The notes under the pieces: model-generated
What the model saw: the letters and a program-made list of their open reading frames with translations, nothing else
What the model was told of the DNA's origin: nothing
Databases searched by the model: none
Made by a program: the position numbers and the translations under genes
Assembly (NCBI GenBank): GCA_029959605.1
Contig: JASCOC010000027.1
Coordinates: 1 to 37,588 of the forward strand
Direction of reading: 5' to 3'
Source: Lysobacteraceae bacterium PS02340
GTDB lineage: Bacteria; Pseudomonadota; Gammaproteobacteria; Xanthomonadales; Xanthomonadaceae
DNA: 37,588 bases
Shown: positions 1 through 9,297 of the stretch, piece after piece
How the letters are laid out: each line of letters begins with the position of its first letter
Numbering within the stretch: position 1 is the stretch's first letter

Positions 1-125
1 CCGCCGAAACGCTCCGCACCGATCTTCGTCAGCGCCGCCGTCAGCGTCGTCTTGCCGTGGTCAACGTGACCAATCGTGCCCACGTTCACGTGGGGCTTGG
101 TGCGCTCGAACTTACCCTTTGCCAT
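1..125 (-). CDS. tuf: Elongation factor Tu, N-terminal fragment (cut by window edge)
   Basis: The first 41 codons of EF-Tu, the GTPase that carries aminoacyl-tRNA to the ribosome. The translation starts [20 protein letters not shown] and contains the GHVDHGKT P-loop at about residues 19-26, which identifies the family without ambiguity. The rest of the gene lies outside the window. It is the last member of a tRNA-Tyr, tRNA-Gly, tRNA-Thr, tuf series, the same order as the tufB locus of enteric bacteria, so this is probably the tufB-type copy transcribed from the tRNA promoter. Confidence 0.97.
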   Translation of the reverse strand, partial: MAKGKFERTKPHVNVGTIGHVDHGKTTLTAALTKIGAERFG

Positions 126-203
126 GGCTGCCTAATCTCGAATCTGGTGAGGTGGTGACTGCGTGCCGCGTCGGATCCGCACTGGAAGCGGAACCGCGGA
201 GGA

Positions 204-279
204 TGGTGCTCACGAAAGGAATCGAACCTTCGACCTCCTCCTTACCAAGGAGGTGCTCTACCGACTGAGCTACGTGAGC
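204..279 (-). tRNA. tRNA-Thr (anticodon GGT)
   Basis: Read on the minus strand this is a 76-nt cloverleaf. The acceptor stem is GCTCACG (279-273) pairing with CGTGAGC (214-208), the discriminator is A and CCA is encoded at 206-204. The anticodon loop reads TTGGTAA, giving anticodon GGT for threonine. The T-loop GTTCGATTC is intact. It lies 78 bp upstream of tuf and downstream of tRNA-Gly, as part of the tRNA-tuf unit. Confidence 0.97.
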
Positions 280-317
280 AACGATGTGGAACTGAGGGTA
301 CCGCCTGAAACGTTCAA

Positions 318-391
318 TGGAGCGGGAGAAGGGAATCGAACCCTCGTAATCAGTTTGGAAAACTGAGGTTCTACCATTGAACTACTCCCGC
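318..391 (-). tRNA. tRNA-Gly (anticodon TCC)
   Basis: A 74-nt cloverleaf on the minus strand. The acceptor stem is GCGGGAG (391-385) with CTCCCGC (328-322), and CCA is encoded at 320-318. The anticodon loop TTTCCAA gives TCC, glycine. It sits between tRNA-Tyr and tRNA-Thr in the tuf operon. Confidence 0.97.
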
Positions 392-455
392 ACCGGGACC
401 CGCATACCGCATTACAACCTGTCGCACTGCACTTGTTTCCACCGCACTCGAAAGA

Positions 456-541
456 TGGTGGAGGGAGGTGGATTCGAACCACCGAAGGCGTAAGCCAGCA
501 GATTTACAGTCTGCCCCCGTTGGCCGCTTGGGTATCCCTCC
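456..541 (-). tRNA. tRNA-Tyr (anticodon GTA)
   Basis: An 86-nt class II tRNA with a long variable arm, on the minus strand. The acceptor stem is GGAGGGA (541-535) with TCCCTCC (466-460), the discriminator is A and CCA is encoded at 458-456. The anticodon loop CTGTAAA gives GTA, tyrosine. It is the promoter-proximal member of the tRNA-tuf operon. Confidence 0.97.
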
Positions 542-575
542 GGCGCTTTCGTGTTGCCGGTGAAAACAGCCCGCG

Positions 576-604
576 ATTTTGGGGCCAGTTCCCGGTTCTG
601 TCAA
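576..604 (-). promoter_or_regulatory. Promoter of the tRNA-Tyr/Gly/Thr-tuf operon
   Basis: On the minus strand there is a perfect -35 TTGACA (604-599), a 17-bp spacer and a -10 CAAAAT (581-576). A G/C-only stretch (CGCGGGC) directly follows the -10. A GC-rich discriminator after a strong promoter is typical of stable-RNA promoters under stringent (ppGpp) control. The -10 ends 34 bp upstream of the tRNA-Tyr gene. The sequence match is direct; the stringent control is inferred. Confidence 0.75.
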
Positions 605-740
605 CGCTGGAAGGCGCTGGATTTCACCGGACCCGTCGCTTGGCCGATGACCTTGCAGACGGGCGCGCATCTTAACCGTCCCGGCGCCGCGGCGCCATGG
701 CCGCGTGCGAATTTCCGCGCATCCATTGCGCCCCGACGCA

Positions 741-766
741 CGAAAGGCGCCCGCAGGCGCCTTTCG
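741..766 (-). terminator. Hairpin downstream of ychF, probable terminator
   Basis: An 11-bp perfect stem CGAAAGGCGCC (741-751) / GGCGCCTTTCG (756-766) with a 4-nt loop, 22 bp past the ychF stop codon. There is no clear T-run after it on the minus strand, but the stem itself ends in CTTTCG. It probably separates ychF from the tRNA-tuf promoter. Confidence 0.55.
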
Positions 767-788
767 CGAAGCCCGACGACAGGGCCGG

Positions 789-1880
789 TCAGACGTTGAA
801 GCGGAAATGCATCACGTCGCCGTCCTTGACGATGTATTCCTTGCCTTCCAGACGCCACTTGCCCGCGTCCTTCGCGGCGGACTCGCCGTTGTAGCGGATG
901 AAGTCGTCGTAGCCGACCACTTCGGCGCGGATGAAGCCCTTCTCGAAATCGGTGTGGATGACCGCAGCTGCCTGCGGCGCGGTCGCGCCGATCTTGACCG
1001 TCCACGCGCGCACTTCCTTGACGCCCGCGGTGAAGTAGGTCTGCAGGGTCAGCAGGCCGTAGGCGGCGCGGATCACGCGGTTCAGGCCGGGCTCGTCGAG
1101 ACCCAGATCGGCCAGGAAGGCGTCGCGGTCGGCATCGTCGAGCTGCGAGAGTTCTTCCTCGATCGCCGCCGACACCGGCACCACCTCGGCGCCCTCGCCC
1201 GCTGCGCGTGCACGCACGGCGTCGAGATGCGGATTGTTCTCGAAACCGTCCTCGAGCACGTTGGCGATGTACAGCACGGGCTTGGCGGTCAGCAGGAACA
1301 GGTCGCGGATCGCCGCGTTGTCGTCGTCGGAGAGCTTCAGCGCGCGCACCGGCTGGCCGTCGGCCAGGCCCTTGTGCACGCGACCCAGCACCTCGGCGCG
1401 GATCTTCGCGTCCTTGTCGCCGGTCTTGGCCGACCGCTCGGCGCGCTGCAGCGCGCGCTCGACGGAATCCAGATCGGCCAGCGCGAGCTCGGTATCGATG
1501 GTCTCGATATCGGCGATCGGGTCGACCTTGTTGTTGACGTGGATGACGTCGGGATTCTCGAAGCAGCGCACGACGTGGGTGATCGCGTCGACCTCGCGGA
1601 TGTGCGACAGGAACTTGTTGCCCAGGCCCTCACCGCTGGCCGCGCCGGCGACGAGGCCGGCGATGTCGACGAATTCCACCGCCGTCGGCAGTACCTTCTG
1701 CGGCTTGACGATCGCCGCCAGCGCATTGAGGCGCAGGTCCGGCACCGGCACGATGCCGACGTTCGGCTCGATGGTGCAGAACGGGAAATTTGCCGCGGCG
1801 ATGCCCGCCTTGGTCAGCGCATTGAAGAGGGTCGACTTGCCGACGTTCGGCAGGCCGACGATGCCGCATTTGATGCCCAT
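789..1880 (-). CDS. ychF: YchF, Obg-family redox-regulated ATPase
   Basis: A 363-residue member of the universally conserved Obg/YchF family, full length for the family. YchF prefers ATP to GTP, binds the ribosome and acts as a negative regulator of the oxidative stress response in enteric bacteria. The P-loop GLPNVGKST is at residues 9-17, followed by the DIAGL switch region. Where a GTPase would have NKxD, this protein reads NVLE, the YchF signature that relaxes nucleotide specificity. A C-terminal TGS domain occupies roughly the last 85 residues. It follows pth in the same direction across a 226-bp spacer, the common gammaproteobacterial order. Confidence 0.96.
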   Translation of the reverse strand: MGIKCGIVGLPNVGKSTLFNALTKAGIAAANFPFCTIEPNVGIVPVPDLRLNALAAIVKPQKVLPTAVEFVDIAGLVAGAASGEGLGNKFLSHIREVDAITHVVRCFENPDVIHVNNKVDPIADIETIDTELALADLDSVERALQRAERSAKTGDKDAKIRAEVLGRVHKGLADGQPVRALKLSDDDNAAIRDLFLLTAKPVLYIANVLEDGFENNPHLDAVRARAAGEGAEVVPVSAAIEEELSQLDDADRDAFLADLGLDEPGLNRVIRAAYGLLTLQTYFTAGVKEVRAWTVKIGATAPQAAAVIHTDFEKGFIRAEVVGYDDFIRYNGESAAKDAGKWRLEGKEYIVKDGDVMHFRFNV

Positions 1881-1889
1881 GTGGAGTCC

Positions 1890-1969
1890 GTCAGATGGCG
1901 GCTGCGCCGCTGGTGAGGGGAGTCAGTCGGCGGCTGCGCCGCCTGCGTCAGTGGAAGCTGCGGAGCAGC
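1890..1969. repeat. Three imperfect tandem copies of a GTCAG-hairpin unit
   Basis: In the pth-ychF spacer three consecutive units begin GTCAG and contain a small GC hairpin. They start near 1890 (GTCAGATGGCGGCTGCGCCG), 1923 (GTCAGTCGGCGGCTGCGCCG) and 1948 (GTCAGTGGAAGCTGCGGAGC). The second folds as GGCGGC-TGC-GCCGCC and the third as GCTGC-GGA-GCAGC. They lie in the ychF 5' region on the minus strand. The role is unknown; they could be mRNA-stabilising or a local repeat expansion. Confidence 0.6.
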
Positions 1970-2060
1970 CGAACAGAGAACACTGCGAATAGACGCCCGG
2001 AAGAGTCAGGAATTCTATCGCCAGGCGGACAATGGCGCCGAAGTTACTGACGCGACCGAC

Positions 2061-2075
2061 CGCACCGAAGGTGCG
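2061..2075 (-). terminator. Small hairpin after pth
   Basis: CGCACC-GAA-GGTGCG, 32 bp past the pth stop codon. It is compact and lacks a T-run, so it is a weak terminator or attenuator candidate at the start of the 226-bp pth-ychF spacer. Confidence 0.3.
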
Positions 2076-2106
2076 CTGACAGCGCGCCACGCGCGCCCTG
2101 ACGGCT

Positions 2107-2685
2107 TCACCGCTGCGTGTGCAGCCGCGTCATCGCATCCATGAAATTGCCGTCCATCGCCAGCGGCAGCACGTCGATCGCGTCGTCGATCGCGCGGCCG
2201 ATCAGGATGTCGTCGTCGGCGTTCGCACGCCCGAGCACCCACGGCGTGACCTTGTCCTTGCTGCCCGGATGGCCGATGCCGATGCGCAGCCGATGGAAAC
2301 GGCCGTGACCGAGCAGTTGCATCGTGTCGCGCAGCCCGTTCTGGCCACCGTGGCCGCCGTCGAACTTCAACCGCGCGGTCCCCGGCGGCAGATCCAGTTC
2401 GTCGTGCGCCAGCAGCGCCTGTTCGGGTTCGAATTTCCAGAACCGCAGCGCGGCGGTGACCGACTTGCCGCTGAGATTCATGAAGGTGGCCGGCTTCAGC
2501 AGCCAGACCGGCTGGCCGGCGATGTCGACCTTCGCGGTCTCGCCGAACAGCTTGCTGTCGAGCCGGAACGACGCGCCCGCCCTGGCGGCGAGTTCGTCGA
2601 CAAAACGGAACCCGGCGTTGTGCCGGGTCCGTGCATGCTCGGGTCCGGGATTGCCCAGCCCGACGATCAGTCGCAGTCCTGCCAT
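2107..2685 (-). CDS. pth: Peptidyl-tRNA hydrolase
   Basis: This 192-residue cytosolic enzyme cleaves the ester bond of peptidyl-tRNAs that drop off the ribosome, recycling the tRNA. The length matches the bacterial Pth family (about 190). The family motif VGLGNPG is at 8-14. The residues equivalent to E. coli Asn10, His20, Asn68 and Asp93 are present as N12, H22, N70 and D95. It is 45 bp downstream of rplY and very likely co-transcribed with it, as in Pseudomonas and many other gammaproteobacteria. Confidence 0.97.
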   Translation of the reverse strand: MAGLRLIVGLGNPGPEHARTRHNAGFRFVDELAARAGASFRLDSKLFGETAKVDIAGQPVWLLKPATFMNLSGKSVTAALRFWKFEPEQALLAHDELDLPPGTARLKFDGGHGGQNGLRDTMQLLGHGRFHRLRIGIGHPGSKDKVTPWVLGRANADDDILIGRAIDDAIDVLPLAMDGNFMDAMTRLHTQR

Positions 2686-2730
2686 CGTGACGGCAACGCG
2701 GGCGCGCCCGAAGGCGCACCCACGCGACGA

Positions 2731-3390
2731 TTACTCGTCGTCCTTCGCGGCCTTGGTGGCCGGGACATCGGCCGACGCGTCGTCGGTCTCGTCTTCCGGC
2801 TCGGCTTCCACGCGGCCGTGCTTGGCGACGACGACGGCGACGTCGTGGTCCGCGCCCAGCGCCAGCTCGGGGATCTCGACGCCCTTCGGCAGCTTGACCT
2901 GCGAGAGGTGGACGATGTCGCCGACGACCATCGCACCGAGATCGATCTCGATGAACTCCGGCAGATCGCCCGGCAGACAGGTCACGGTGACTTCGTTGAG
3001 CTCGTGCGTGATCACGACGTCGGCCGCCTTGCCGGCCGGCGAGGTGTCTTCGTTGAGGAAGTGCAGCGGCACGGCGGTGCGGATCGTCTCGTTCGCGTTC
3101 ACGCGCTGGAAGTCCAGGTGCATGATCTGCTGCTTGAAGGGATGACGCTGCATGTCACGCAGCAGCACCTTCTGGACGTCGCCGTTGAGGCTCAGGTCGA
3201 GGATCGACGCGTAGAACCACTCGTGCTGGCTGGCGAGCCAGACGTCGTTGTGGCTCAGCTCGATGCTGACGGGCTTGAGGTCGCCGCCGTAGACGACGGC
3301 AGGCACGTTGCCGGCAAGACGGAGGCGGCGGCTCGCACCCTTCCCCTCGTCTTCGCGGCGCTGCACCTTGATTTCATGCGTGGTAGCCAT
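2731..3390 (-). CDS. rplY: 50S ribosomal protein L25, long CTC/TL5 type
   Basis: A 219-residue long-form L25, the 5S rRNA-binding ribosomal protein of the general stress (Ctc) type. The N-terminal L25 domain covers about residues 5-95 and the TL5 beta domain about 100-190. The last 25 or so residues form an acidic, alanine-rich tail ending KDDE. E. coli L25 has only the first domain (94 residues); the two-domain form is usual outside the enterics. It lies between prs and pth on the same strand, with 83 bp of hairpin-rich spacer upstream. Confidence 0.96.
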   Translation of the reverse strand: MATTHEIKVQRREDEGKGASRRLRLAGNVPAVVYGGDLKPVSIELSHNDVWLASQHEWFYASILDLSLNGDVQKVLLRDMQRHPFKQQIMHLDFQRVNANETIRTAVPLHFLNEDTSPAGKAADVVITHELNEVTVTCLPGDLPEFIEIDLGAMVVGDIVHLSQVKLPKGVEIPELALGADHDVAVVVAKHGRVEAEPEDETDDASADVPATKAAKDDE

Positions 3391-3417
3391 GTTCTGTATT
3401 CACTTTTCAGGATTGAA

Positions 3418-3463
3418 ACCGCCTCGCGGCGGTGAAGCGTCTCGTCCGCGACCAGACGAGACG
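3418..3463 (-). other. Two adjacent hairpins in the prs-rplY spacer
   Basis: In transcription order the first is CGTCTCGTC / GACGAGACG (9 bp, loop CGCGACCA on the plus strand; positions 3438-3446 and 3455-3463). The second is ACCGCC-GCGA-GGCGGT followed by TTCAATCC on the minus strand (about 3418-3433). Together they fill most of the 83-bp spacer. The second could be a partial terminator after prs, or the pair could control rplY translation. Only the inverted repeats are observed. Confidence 0.5.
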
Positions 3464-3473
3464 TTGCAGCAGG

Positions 3474-4433
3474 TCAGTCGACGTAGAGCGAACTGACCGA
3501 TTCTCCGAACGCGATCCGGCGGATCGTCTCGGCCAGCAGCTCGGCGACGCTGAGCTGGCGGATGCGCGTGCAGTTGCGCGCGGCCTCCGACAGCGGAATG
3601 GTGTCGGTGACGACCATTTCGTCGAGCTGCGATTTGTTGAGGTTGTCGATCGCCGCGCCCGAGAGCACCGCGTGGGTGCAGTAGGCGACGACCTTGGTGG
3701 CGCCCTGCGCCTTCAGCGCGGCGGCCGCGGCGCACAGCGTGCCGGCGGTGTCGACAATGTCGTCGACCAGCACGCAGGTCTTGCCGTTCACGTCGCCGAT
3801 GATGTTCATCACGGTGGCGACGTTGGCGCGCGGACGGCGTTTGTCGATGATCGCCAGATCCGCGTCGTCGAGACGCTTGGCGATCGCGCGGGCGCGGACC
3901 ACGCCACCGACGTCGGGCGAGACCACGACCATGTTGTCGGTGCCGTGCGCGCGCCAGATGTCGGCCAGCAGCAGCGGCGAGGCGTAGACGTTGTCGACCG
4001 GAATGTCGAAGAAGCCCTGGATCTGGTCGGCGTGCAGGTCGATCGTCAACACGCGGTCGGCACCGGCGGCGGTGACCATCTTCGCCACGACCTTCGCGGT
4101 GATCGGCACGCGCGTCGAACGCAGGCGGCGATCCTGGCGCGAATAGCCGAAGTACGGGATCACCGCGGTCACGCTGGCCACCGAAGCGCGCTTGAGCGCA
4201 TCGATCAGCACCAGCAGTTCCATCAGGTTCTCGGCCGACGGCGCGCTGGTCGGTTGGATCACGAACACGTCCTGGCGGCGGACGTTCTCTTCGATCTCGA
4301 CCTGGACTTCGCCGTCGGAGAACGTCGACACCAGCGCCTTGCCCTGGCGCACGCCGAGTTCGCGGCACACGGCCTTGGCCAGCGGACGGTTCGAGTTGCC
4401 CGAGAAGATCAGGAGATTGCGTTCTTCTTTCAT
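3474..4433 (-). CDS. prs: Ribose-phosphate pyrophosphokinase (PRPP synthetase)
   Basis: Transfers pyrophosphate from ATP to ribose 5-phosphate, making PRPP for purine, pyrimidine, histidine and tryptophan synthesis. I start at the ATG at 4433 ([20 protein letters not shown]), giving 319 residues, the usual class I length. A longer in-frame reading upstream has no family similarity. The flexible catalytic loop reads [12 protein letters not shown] and the PRPP-binding motif reads [13 protein letters not shown]. It is directly downstream of tRNA-Gln and ispE, an order conserved from pseudomonads to xanthomonads. Confidence 0.97.
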   Translation of the reverse strand: MKEERNLLIFSGNSNRPLAKAVCRELGVRQGKALVSTFSDGEVQVEIEENVRRQDVFVIQPTSAPSAENLMELLVLIDALKRASVASVTAVIPYFGYSRQDRRLRSTRVPITAKVVAKMVTAAGADRVLTIDLHADQIQGFFDIPVDNVYASPLLLADIWRAHGTDNMVVVSPDVGGVVRARAIAKRLDDADLAIIDKRRPRANVATVMNIIGDVNGKTCVLVDDIVDTAGTLCAAAAALKAQGATKVVAYCTHAVLSGAAIDNLNKSQLDEMVVTDTIPLSEAARNCTRIRQLSVAELLAETIRRIAFGESVSSLYVD

Positions 4434-4523
4434 GTCTGCGGTTCCGCGTCGCTCTGACCGAGCGGATGGAGGAGTGGCCATGCCGGCACGTGGCGATCAC
4501 CACGCAGGATCCGGCACGGGTAT

Positions 4524-4596
4524 CAGGGGCGGCAGGATTCGAACCTGCGAATGCCGGGATCAAAACCCGGTGCCTTAACCACTTGGCGACGCCCCT
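4524..4596 (-). tRNA. tRNA-Gln (anticodon TTG), CCA not encoded
   Basis: A 73-nt cloverleaf on the minus strand with acceptor stem AGGGGCG (4596-4590) / CGCCCCT (4531-4525) and discriminator G at 4524. The anticodon loop TTTTGAT gives TTG, glutamine. The three bases after the discriminator read ATA, not CCA, so CCA must be added by the nucleotidyltransferase. The three tRNAs of the tuf operon do encode CCA. It lies between ispE and prs and is probably processed from their shared transcript. Confidence 0.95.
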
Positions 4597-4665
4597 AGAA
4601 AGCGGTGATTCGTGGATGTCGACTCGGCGCATGCACCGCGAATCGACACCCACCAGCCACCGCCC

Positions 4666-5538
4666 TCAACCTCCCGCTTCGAGCGCATCCAGCAACGGCG
4701 ATCGCGCCACGCCGCCGACCACACGGGACGACACCCGCGATGCGACCTGCGCCTGCGCGGCTTCGGCGGATTCGCGCGTGGCGAATTCGACGAAGCAGCC
4801 GCTGCCCGTCCCGGTCAAGCGTGGCGTTCCGACCTCTGCCAACACCTCGAACACCGCCTCGACGGCGGGTTCTCGGCGACGCAGGACCGGCTCGAACGCA
4901 TTGCCGAGCGATGCACCTGAAACGAAGTCCGCCATTGTCGCGGGTGCAGCATTTCGCGTCAATTCAGGGGCCTGGAACAGACCCGCGGTATTCACGTGCA
5001 CGCCGGGATCAGCGAGGACGTACCAGGCCGGCGGCAGGTCGATCGGCAGCAGCGACTCCCCGACCCCTTCGGCCCAGGCATTGCGACCGCGTACGAAGAC
5101 CGGCACGTCGGCGCCCAGCGTGAGGCCCAGCGCGGCGAGGCGGTCTTCGCCGAGATCGAGCTGCCAGAGGCGATCGAGCGCCCACAGGACGGTAGCCGCG
5201 TCGGACGATCCACCGCCGAGACCCGCGCCCGAGGGAATCCGTTTTTCGACGGCGATGTCGACACCTGAAGACACTTTCGCTTCTTTTTGCAGCAGCTGCG
5301 CGGCCCGGATGACGAGATCGTCGGCCTCGGCGAGGCCCGGCACGGAGTCGCCGATCCGGCGGATCCGGCCATCGGCGCGCGGCCGCAGGCGGATCGTATC
5401 GCCCCAGTCGAGCATCCGGAACACGGTCTGCAACGCGTGGTAGCCGTCTTCGCGACGGCCGGTGATCCGCAGGAACAGGTTCAGCTTGGCCGGCGCCGGC
5501 CAGATCGACCAGCCGCCGGCGGGGTCCGCATCGCTCAT
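4666..5538 (-). CDS. ispE: 4-diphosphocytidyl-2-C-methyl-D-erythritol kinase
   Basis: A 290-residue GHMP kinase of the non-mevalonate (MEP) isoprenoid pathway. It phosphorylates the 2-hydroxyl of CDP-methylerythritol using ATP. The N-terminal [10 protein letters not shown] (residues 14-23, with conserved K18) and the glycine-rich ATP loop [14 protein letters not shown] (102-115) define the family, and D144 in GADVP matches the catalytic aspartate. The start is the ATG at 5538, which overlaps the lolB stop as ATGA and indicates translational coupling. The reading frame stays open upstream inside lolB, but that part is out-of-frame shadow. Confidence 0.96.
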   Translation of the reverse strand: MSDADPAGGWSIWPAPAKLNLFLRITGRREDGYHALQTVFRMLDWGDTIRLRPRADGRIRRIGDSVPGLAEADDLVIRAAQLLQKEAKVSSGVDIAVEKRIPSGAGLGGGSSDAATVLWALDRLWQLDLGEDRLAALGLTLGADVPVFVRGRNAWAEGVGESLLPIDLPPAWYVLADPGVHVNTAGLFQAPELTRNAAPATMADFVSGASLGNAFEPVLRRREPAVEAVFEVLAEVGTPRLTGTGSGCFVEFATRESAEAAQAQVASRVSSRVVGGVARSPLLDALEAGG

Positions 5539-6212
5539 GGTGTCGCGCGCGGAGCCGTGGTGTCGGCGGACATCCAGCTGTCGACGATCAGGCGGACCCG
5601 CGCATCGCCGCGCTGGGCGTTGATGCGGGTCGGCAGGGCCGGCGCAGCGCCCGCAGCCGGGTCGGGCTGCCATTCGAGGTAATCGATCGTCCAACCGTCC
5701 TGCTGCACGCGCGCCAGCCGGCCGCCGGCGTCGAACGCGACCTCGGCGGGGCCGGACACCGCGACATCGGCGCGCGCGCCTGCGGCCCAGGCCGCCATCG
5801 CGGCGACGGGAATTTCGAAGCCGGTGGCCTCGCGCAGCAGCAGAGCGACATCGGCACCCTCGCGCGGACCGCCGTCGAGGCCGTCGATGCGCGCCCCCTG
5901 CGGACCGCCCTGCAGTTGCCAGCTCTGCCGGGTGACCGGCGCGCTCAGGGTCACCCGGTAATCGCCGCCGGTCTGCAGCCATTCGATGCGACCACTGCCG
6001 CCGTCGCGCCCGTTGGACATCGCGACGCGACCGTTGAACGCGAGCTGCGGCAGCGCACGCACTGCGGCTTCGCGCGCTGCGAGCCGCGCCTGCGCATCGG
6101 CGAGCGCGGCGGGCGCGAGATCGACGGTCTGCAGCGGCGGCCGTACCGGCACGCTGGTACAGGCGGCCAATCCGAACGCCATCAACGCGGTACATGCGAT
6201 CCGGATGTTCAT
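5535..6212 (-). CDS. lolB: Outer-membrane lipoprotein LolB
   Basis: LolB receives lipoproteins from the periplasmic carrier LolA and inserts them into the inner leaflet of the outer membrane. The 225-residue product begins [20 protein letters not shown] with a lipobox LAAC, lipidated Cys at 18. The body has the LolB pattern [10 protein letters not shown]...[19 protein letters not shown] followed by the long beta strands of the family. Both ends overlap neighbours by 4 bp (TPR gene upstream, ispE downstream). The TPR-lolB-ispE-prs order is the standard gammaproteobacterial one, which supports the call despite low sequence conservation of LolB. Confidence 0.92.
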   Translation of the reverse strand: MNIRIACTALMAFGLAACTSVPVRPPLQTVDLAPAALADAQARLAAREAAVRALPQLAFNGRVAMSNGRDGGSGRIEWLQTGGDYRVTLSAPVTRQSWQLQGGPQGARIDGLDGGPREGADVALLLREATGFEIPVAAMAAWAAGARADVAVSGPAEVAFDAGGRLARVQQDGWTIDYLEWQPDPAAGAAPALPTRINAQRGDARVRLIVDSWMSADTTAPRATP

Positions 6213-7906
6213 GCCCCGGTCTTCTCCAGCGCGCGGATCAGCGAGCGGTTCTCCGGATCGATCGCGCGGGCTTCGTCGAAATACTTGCGCGCTTCGTCGT
6301 GGCGACCGAGCACCCACAGCACCTCGCCGATATGCGCGGCGACTTCGGCGTCTTTCATCATCGAGAACGCGCGACGCAGCTCGACGAGGGCGTCCTCGTT
6401 GCGGCCCAGGCGATAGAGCACCCAGCCGTAGCTGTCGATGATCGCGGCGTTGTCGGGCTCGGCCACGCGCGCGCGGTCGATCAGTTCCAGTGCTTCGGTG
6501 TAGCGCGTGGTGCGATCGGCCAGGGTGTAGCCCAGCGCGTTGAGCGCGGCGACGTTCTCGGGATCGGCCACCAGCACGCGGCGCAGGTCGGCTTCCGCAC
6601 GCGGGATGTCGTCGCGGCGCTCCCACATCAGCGCCCGCGAATAGAGCACCGCCGGATCGTCCGGCATCGCGGCCAGGCCGCGGTTGTAGACGTCGAGTTC
6701 GGCCGGGTCGTCGCCCTGTTGCCGGAGTTCCGCTTCGAGCAGGTAGGCGTTGCGGCGCATGTCCTCGTCGGACGTGCCATCGGACTGCAGCTCGCGCAGT
6801 CGTGCCCAGGCATCATCCCGGCGACCGAGCTCGTGCAGCACGCGGGCGCCACGCAGAAGGGCCTGCGCGCGCTCCGGGCCGCCGGGCACGGTCTGGTACC
6901 AGTCCAGCGCCTCGTCGTACTGCTCCAGATATTCGGCCATCTGGCCGAGCAGCAGACGCTGCGCCGGGTTCGGCGTCAGCGCGACGGCCTTGACCTCTTC
7001 ATAGAGCGCGGCGAGCGCGACCTTGTTCTCGGCGCGCGCCATCAGCGACGCACGCAGGACGTAAGTGCGGCCGTCCTGCGGCCCCATCGCGAGGGTGCGC
7101 TCGGCATCGGCCAGATCGCCCAGCGCTTCGTACTCGCCGGCGATGCCCATGCGCAGATCCGGGCCGGTCAAGGCGGCATCGCCGAGCGCGGCGAGCGCCT
7201 GGCGCGCCTCGTCTGGGCGACCGGATTCGCGCAACTGGCTCGCGCGCAGCAGCGCGACACGGGGCTCGCCGGGGAAACGCGCGACGATGTTCTCGAGGAT
7301 GCGTTCGGTCAGATCGGTGCGGTCCAGCCGCTGGGCGAGGCCGCCGAACGCCATCCAGGCCTGCAACGTATCGGGAATGGCACCGCTGTCGACGAGCTGG
7401 CCGAGCAGGCGCGCGGCCTGGGCCTGGTCGCGGGCGCCGCCACCGAGCACGGTGAAGGCATGGCGCCAGCCGGCCGGATCGCCGCTGCGCAGCAGGGCTT
7501 CGAGCTGACGGCGGGCGACGCGGTCGCGACCCGCGCGCAGGGACAACGTAGCCTCGGCGGCGCGCATCGGCAGCGAATCGGGCGCATGGCGGCGCCACAG
7601 GTCCAGCGCCTGCGCGGCGCGGCGGTCGTCGCCGGCCAGCAGGGCGATGCGGGTGGCGCGCTCGGCCAATCCGGGATCACCGTCGGACTGGCGGGCGGCG
7701 TCGAGATACCAGTTGGCGGCCTCGTCGAGACGACCGGCCTGCACCGCGAACTCGCCGGCGAGCGTCGCGCCCAGCAGATCCTGGTGCAGGGTGTCGGTGC
7801 GGTCGAGATCGCCGCGTTGGGCATGGGCCACGCAGGCCAGTCCGAGCAGGGGCACCAGCAGGGCGGCGCGCAGCCGCGCGGTCCGGGGCGGAGAGAAAAC
7901 GGGCAT
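6209..7906 (-). CDS. Periplasmic/secreted tetratricopeptide-repeat protein
   Basis: A 565-residue TPR protein with an N-terminal signal peptide (hydrophobic [18 protein letters not shown] before AQRGD). I take the ATG at 7906; an in-frame TTG lies 9 bp upstream. Helical TPR units run through the whole chain and are clearest in the last third, for example [13 protein letters not shown] and [20 protein letters not shown]. The homologue in the same position upstream of lolB is conserved in pseudomonads and xanthomonads. No enzymatic motif is visible. TPR solenoids mediate protein-protein contacts, so a role in envelope assembly is a reasonable but unproven inference. It is translationally coupled to lolB. 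Confidence 0.88.
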   Translation of the reverse strand: MPVFSPPRTARLRAALLVPLLGLACVAHAQRGDLDRTDTLHQDLLGATLAGEFAVQAGRLDEAANWYLDAARQSDGDPGLAERATRIALLAGDDRRAAQALDLWRRHAPDSLPMRAAEATLSLRAGRDRVARRQLEALLRSGDPAGWRHAFTVLGGGARDQAQAARLLGQLVDSGAIPDTLQAWMAFGGLAQRLDRTDLTERILENIVARFPGEPRVALLRASQLRESGRPDEARQALAALGDAALTGPDLRMGIAGEYEALGDLADAERTLAMGPQDGRTYVLRASLMARAENKVALAALYEEVKAVALTPNPAQRLLLGQMAEYLEQYDEALDWYQTVPGGPERAQALLRGARVLHELGRRDDAWARLRELQSDGTSDEDMRRNAYLLEAELRQQGDDPAELDVYNRGLAAMPDDPAVLYSRALMWERRDDIPRAEADLRRVLVADPENVAALNALGYTLADRTTRYTEALELIDRARVAEPDNAAIIDSYGWVLYRLGRNEDALVELRRAFSMMKDAEVAAHIGEVLWVLGRHDEARKYFDEARAIDPENRSLIRALEKTGA

Positions 7907-7998
7907 CTGGGGCAACCGGGCCGTAAAATGGGCGCCTTCGTCCGCAGCTTATCGCAAGCGCCTGAACGGAATCGCGTCTCCGACAGGCACACCCGCCC

Positions 7999-9297
7999 AT
8001 GAGCCTTTACGCACTCGGCATCAACCACCAGACCGCGCCGGTCGCCCTGCGCGAACGGGTGGCGTTCGCCGGCGACGCGCTCGACGCGGCGCTGGCGCAG
8101 CTGCGTGCGTTGCCGCCCGTGCGCGAGGTGGCCCTGCTGTCGACCTGCAACCGCACCGAGCTCTACGCCGTGTGCGACGACGACGGCAGCGCGCTGGCGC
8201 ACTGGCTGGCGACGCATCCGGGCGACGACGCAGCGCTGGCCGGCGGTTCGCTGCAGGCCTATCTGTACCGGCATCGCGACGCCGACGCGGTGCGCCATCT
8301 GTTCCGCGTCGCGACCGGGCTCGATTCGCTTGTGCTCGGCGAGCCGCAGATCCTCGGCCAGGTGAAGCAGGCTTGGGCCAGCGCGCGCGCGGCCGGCACG
8401 CTCGGCAGCGAACTGAACCGCGTTTTCCAGCATGCCTTCGTCACCGCCAAGCGCGCGCGCAGCGAGACGCGCATCGGCAACAGCCCGGTGTCGGTGGCGT
8501 CGCTCGCGGTGCGTCTGGCGCAGGAATCGTTCGCGCGGCCGGCCGACTCGGCGGTGCTGCTGATCGGCGCAGGCGAGACCATCGAACTGGCCGCGCGCCA
8601 TCTCGCGCAGGCCAACGTCAAGCGCTTGCTGATCGCCAACCGCACCTACGCGCACGCGCAGGAGCTGGCAGCGCGCCACGGCGGCATCGCGCTGCCGCTC
8701 GACGAACTGGACCGGCATCTGTTCCTCGCCGACATCGTGCTGTCGGCCACCGCCAGCCGCACGCCGATCATCGGCCGCGCGCAGGTCGCCGCTGCGCTCA
8801 CCGCGCGCAAGCACCGGCCGATGCTGCTGATGGATCTTGCGGTGCCGCGCGACATCGCGCCCGACGTGGCCGAACTGCGCGACGTGTTCCTCTACACCGT
8901 CGACGATCTGGAACGCACGCTCGACGACAACCGTCGCGGCCGCCGCGAGGCCGCCGCCGATGCCGACGCGATCATCGATCTGCAGGTCACCCGCTTCGGC
9001 GAGTCGAACGCCGCGCGCGGCCGTCTGGCGCCGGTCAAGCGCCTGCGCGCACACGGCGAAGCGGTGCGCGGCGAAGCCCTCGCCCGTGCGCGCCAGCAAC
9101 TCGCCGCCGGGCAGTCGCCCGATGCGGTGCTGGAACTGCTGGCGCACACGCTGACCAACCGGCTGCTGCATCTGCCGACTACCGCGCTGCGCGACGCCGC
9201 GCTGCGCGGCGACGACACCCTGGCCGACAGCCTCGATGCGCTGCTGCCGCCCGACCCCGAGCCCCGGACACCCGATGCTGCCGACCCTGCGCCGTAA
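7999..9297 (+). CDS. hemA: Glutamyl-tRNA reductase
   Basis: First committed step of C5-pathway tetrapyrrole synthesis: NADPH reduction of glutamyl-tRNA to glutamate-1-semialdehyde. The 432-residue protein begins [20 protein letters not shown]. The catalytic cysteine is C50 in LLSTCNRTE. The motif [14 protein letters not shown] and the NADPH-binding [13 protein letters not shown] follow, then a C-terminal dimerisation helix region. The gene is transcribed divergently from the TPR-lolB-ispE operon across 92 bp. Its 3' end overlaps prfA by 23 bp, as in many gammaproteobacteria. Confidence 0.97.
   Translation: MSLYALGINHQTAPVALRERVAFAGDALDAALAQLRALPPVREVALLSTCNRTELYAVCDDDGSALAHWLATHPGDDAALAGGSLQAYLYRHRDADAVRHLFRVATGLDSLVLGEPQILGQVKQAWASARAAGTLGSELNRVFQHAFVTAKRARSETRIGNSPVSVASLAVRLAQESFARPADSAVLLIGAGETIELAARHLAQANVKRLLIANRTYAHAQELAARHGGIALPLDELDRHLFLADIVLSATASRTPIIGRAQVAAALTARKHRPMLLMDLAVPRDIAPDVAELRDVFLYTVDDLERTLDDNRRGRREAAADADAIIDLQVTRFGESNAARGRLAPVKRLRAHGEAVRGEALARARQQLAAGQSPDAVLELLAHTLTNRLLHLPTTALRDAALRGDDTLADSLDALLPPDPEPRTPDAADPAP

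Noticed and set aside
5535..6626. Upstream extension of lolB and of ispE within the same frames
   Set aside because: The extensions lie inside neighbouring genes, and the chosen starts give a proper lipobox and a proper GHMP kinase N-terminus with ATGA coupling.
6194..8002. A 602-codon plus-strand open frame opposite the TPR gene
   Set aside because: Antisense shadow without recognisable domains; the minus strand has a signal peptide, TPR motifs and conserved synteny.
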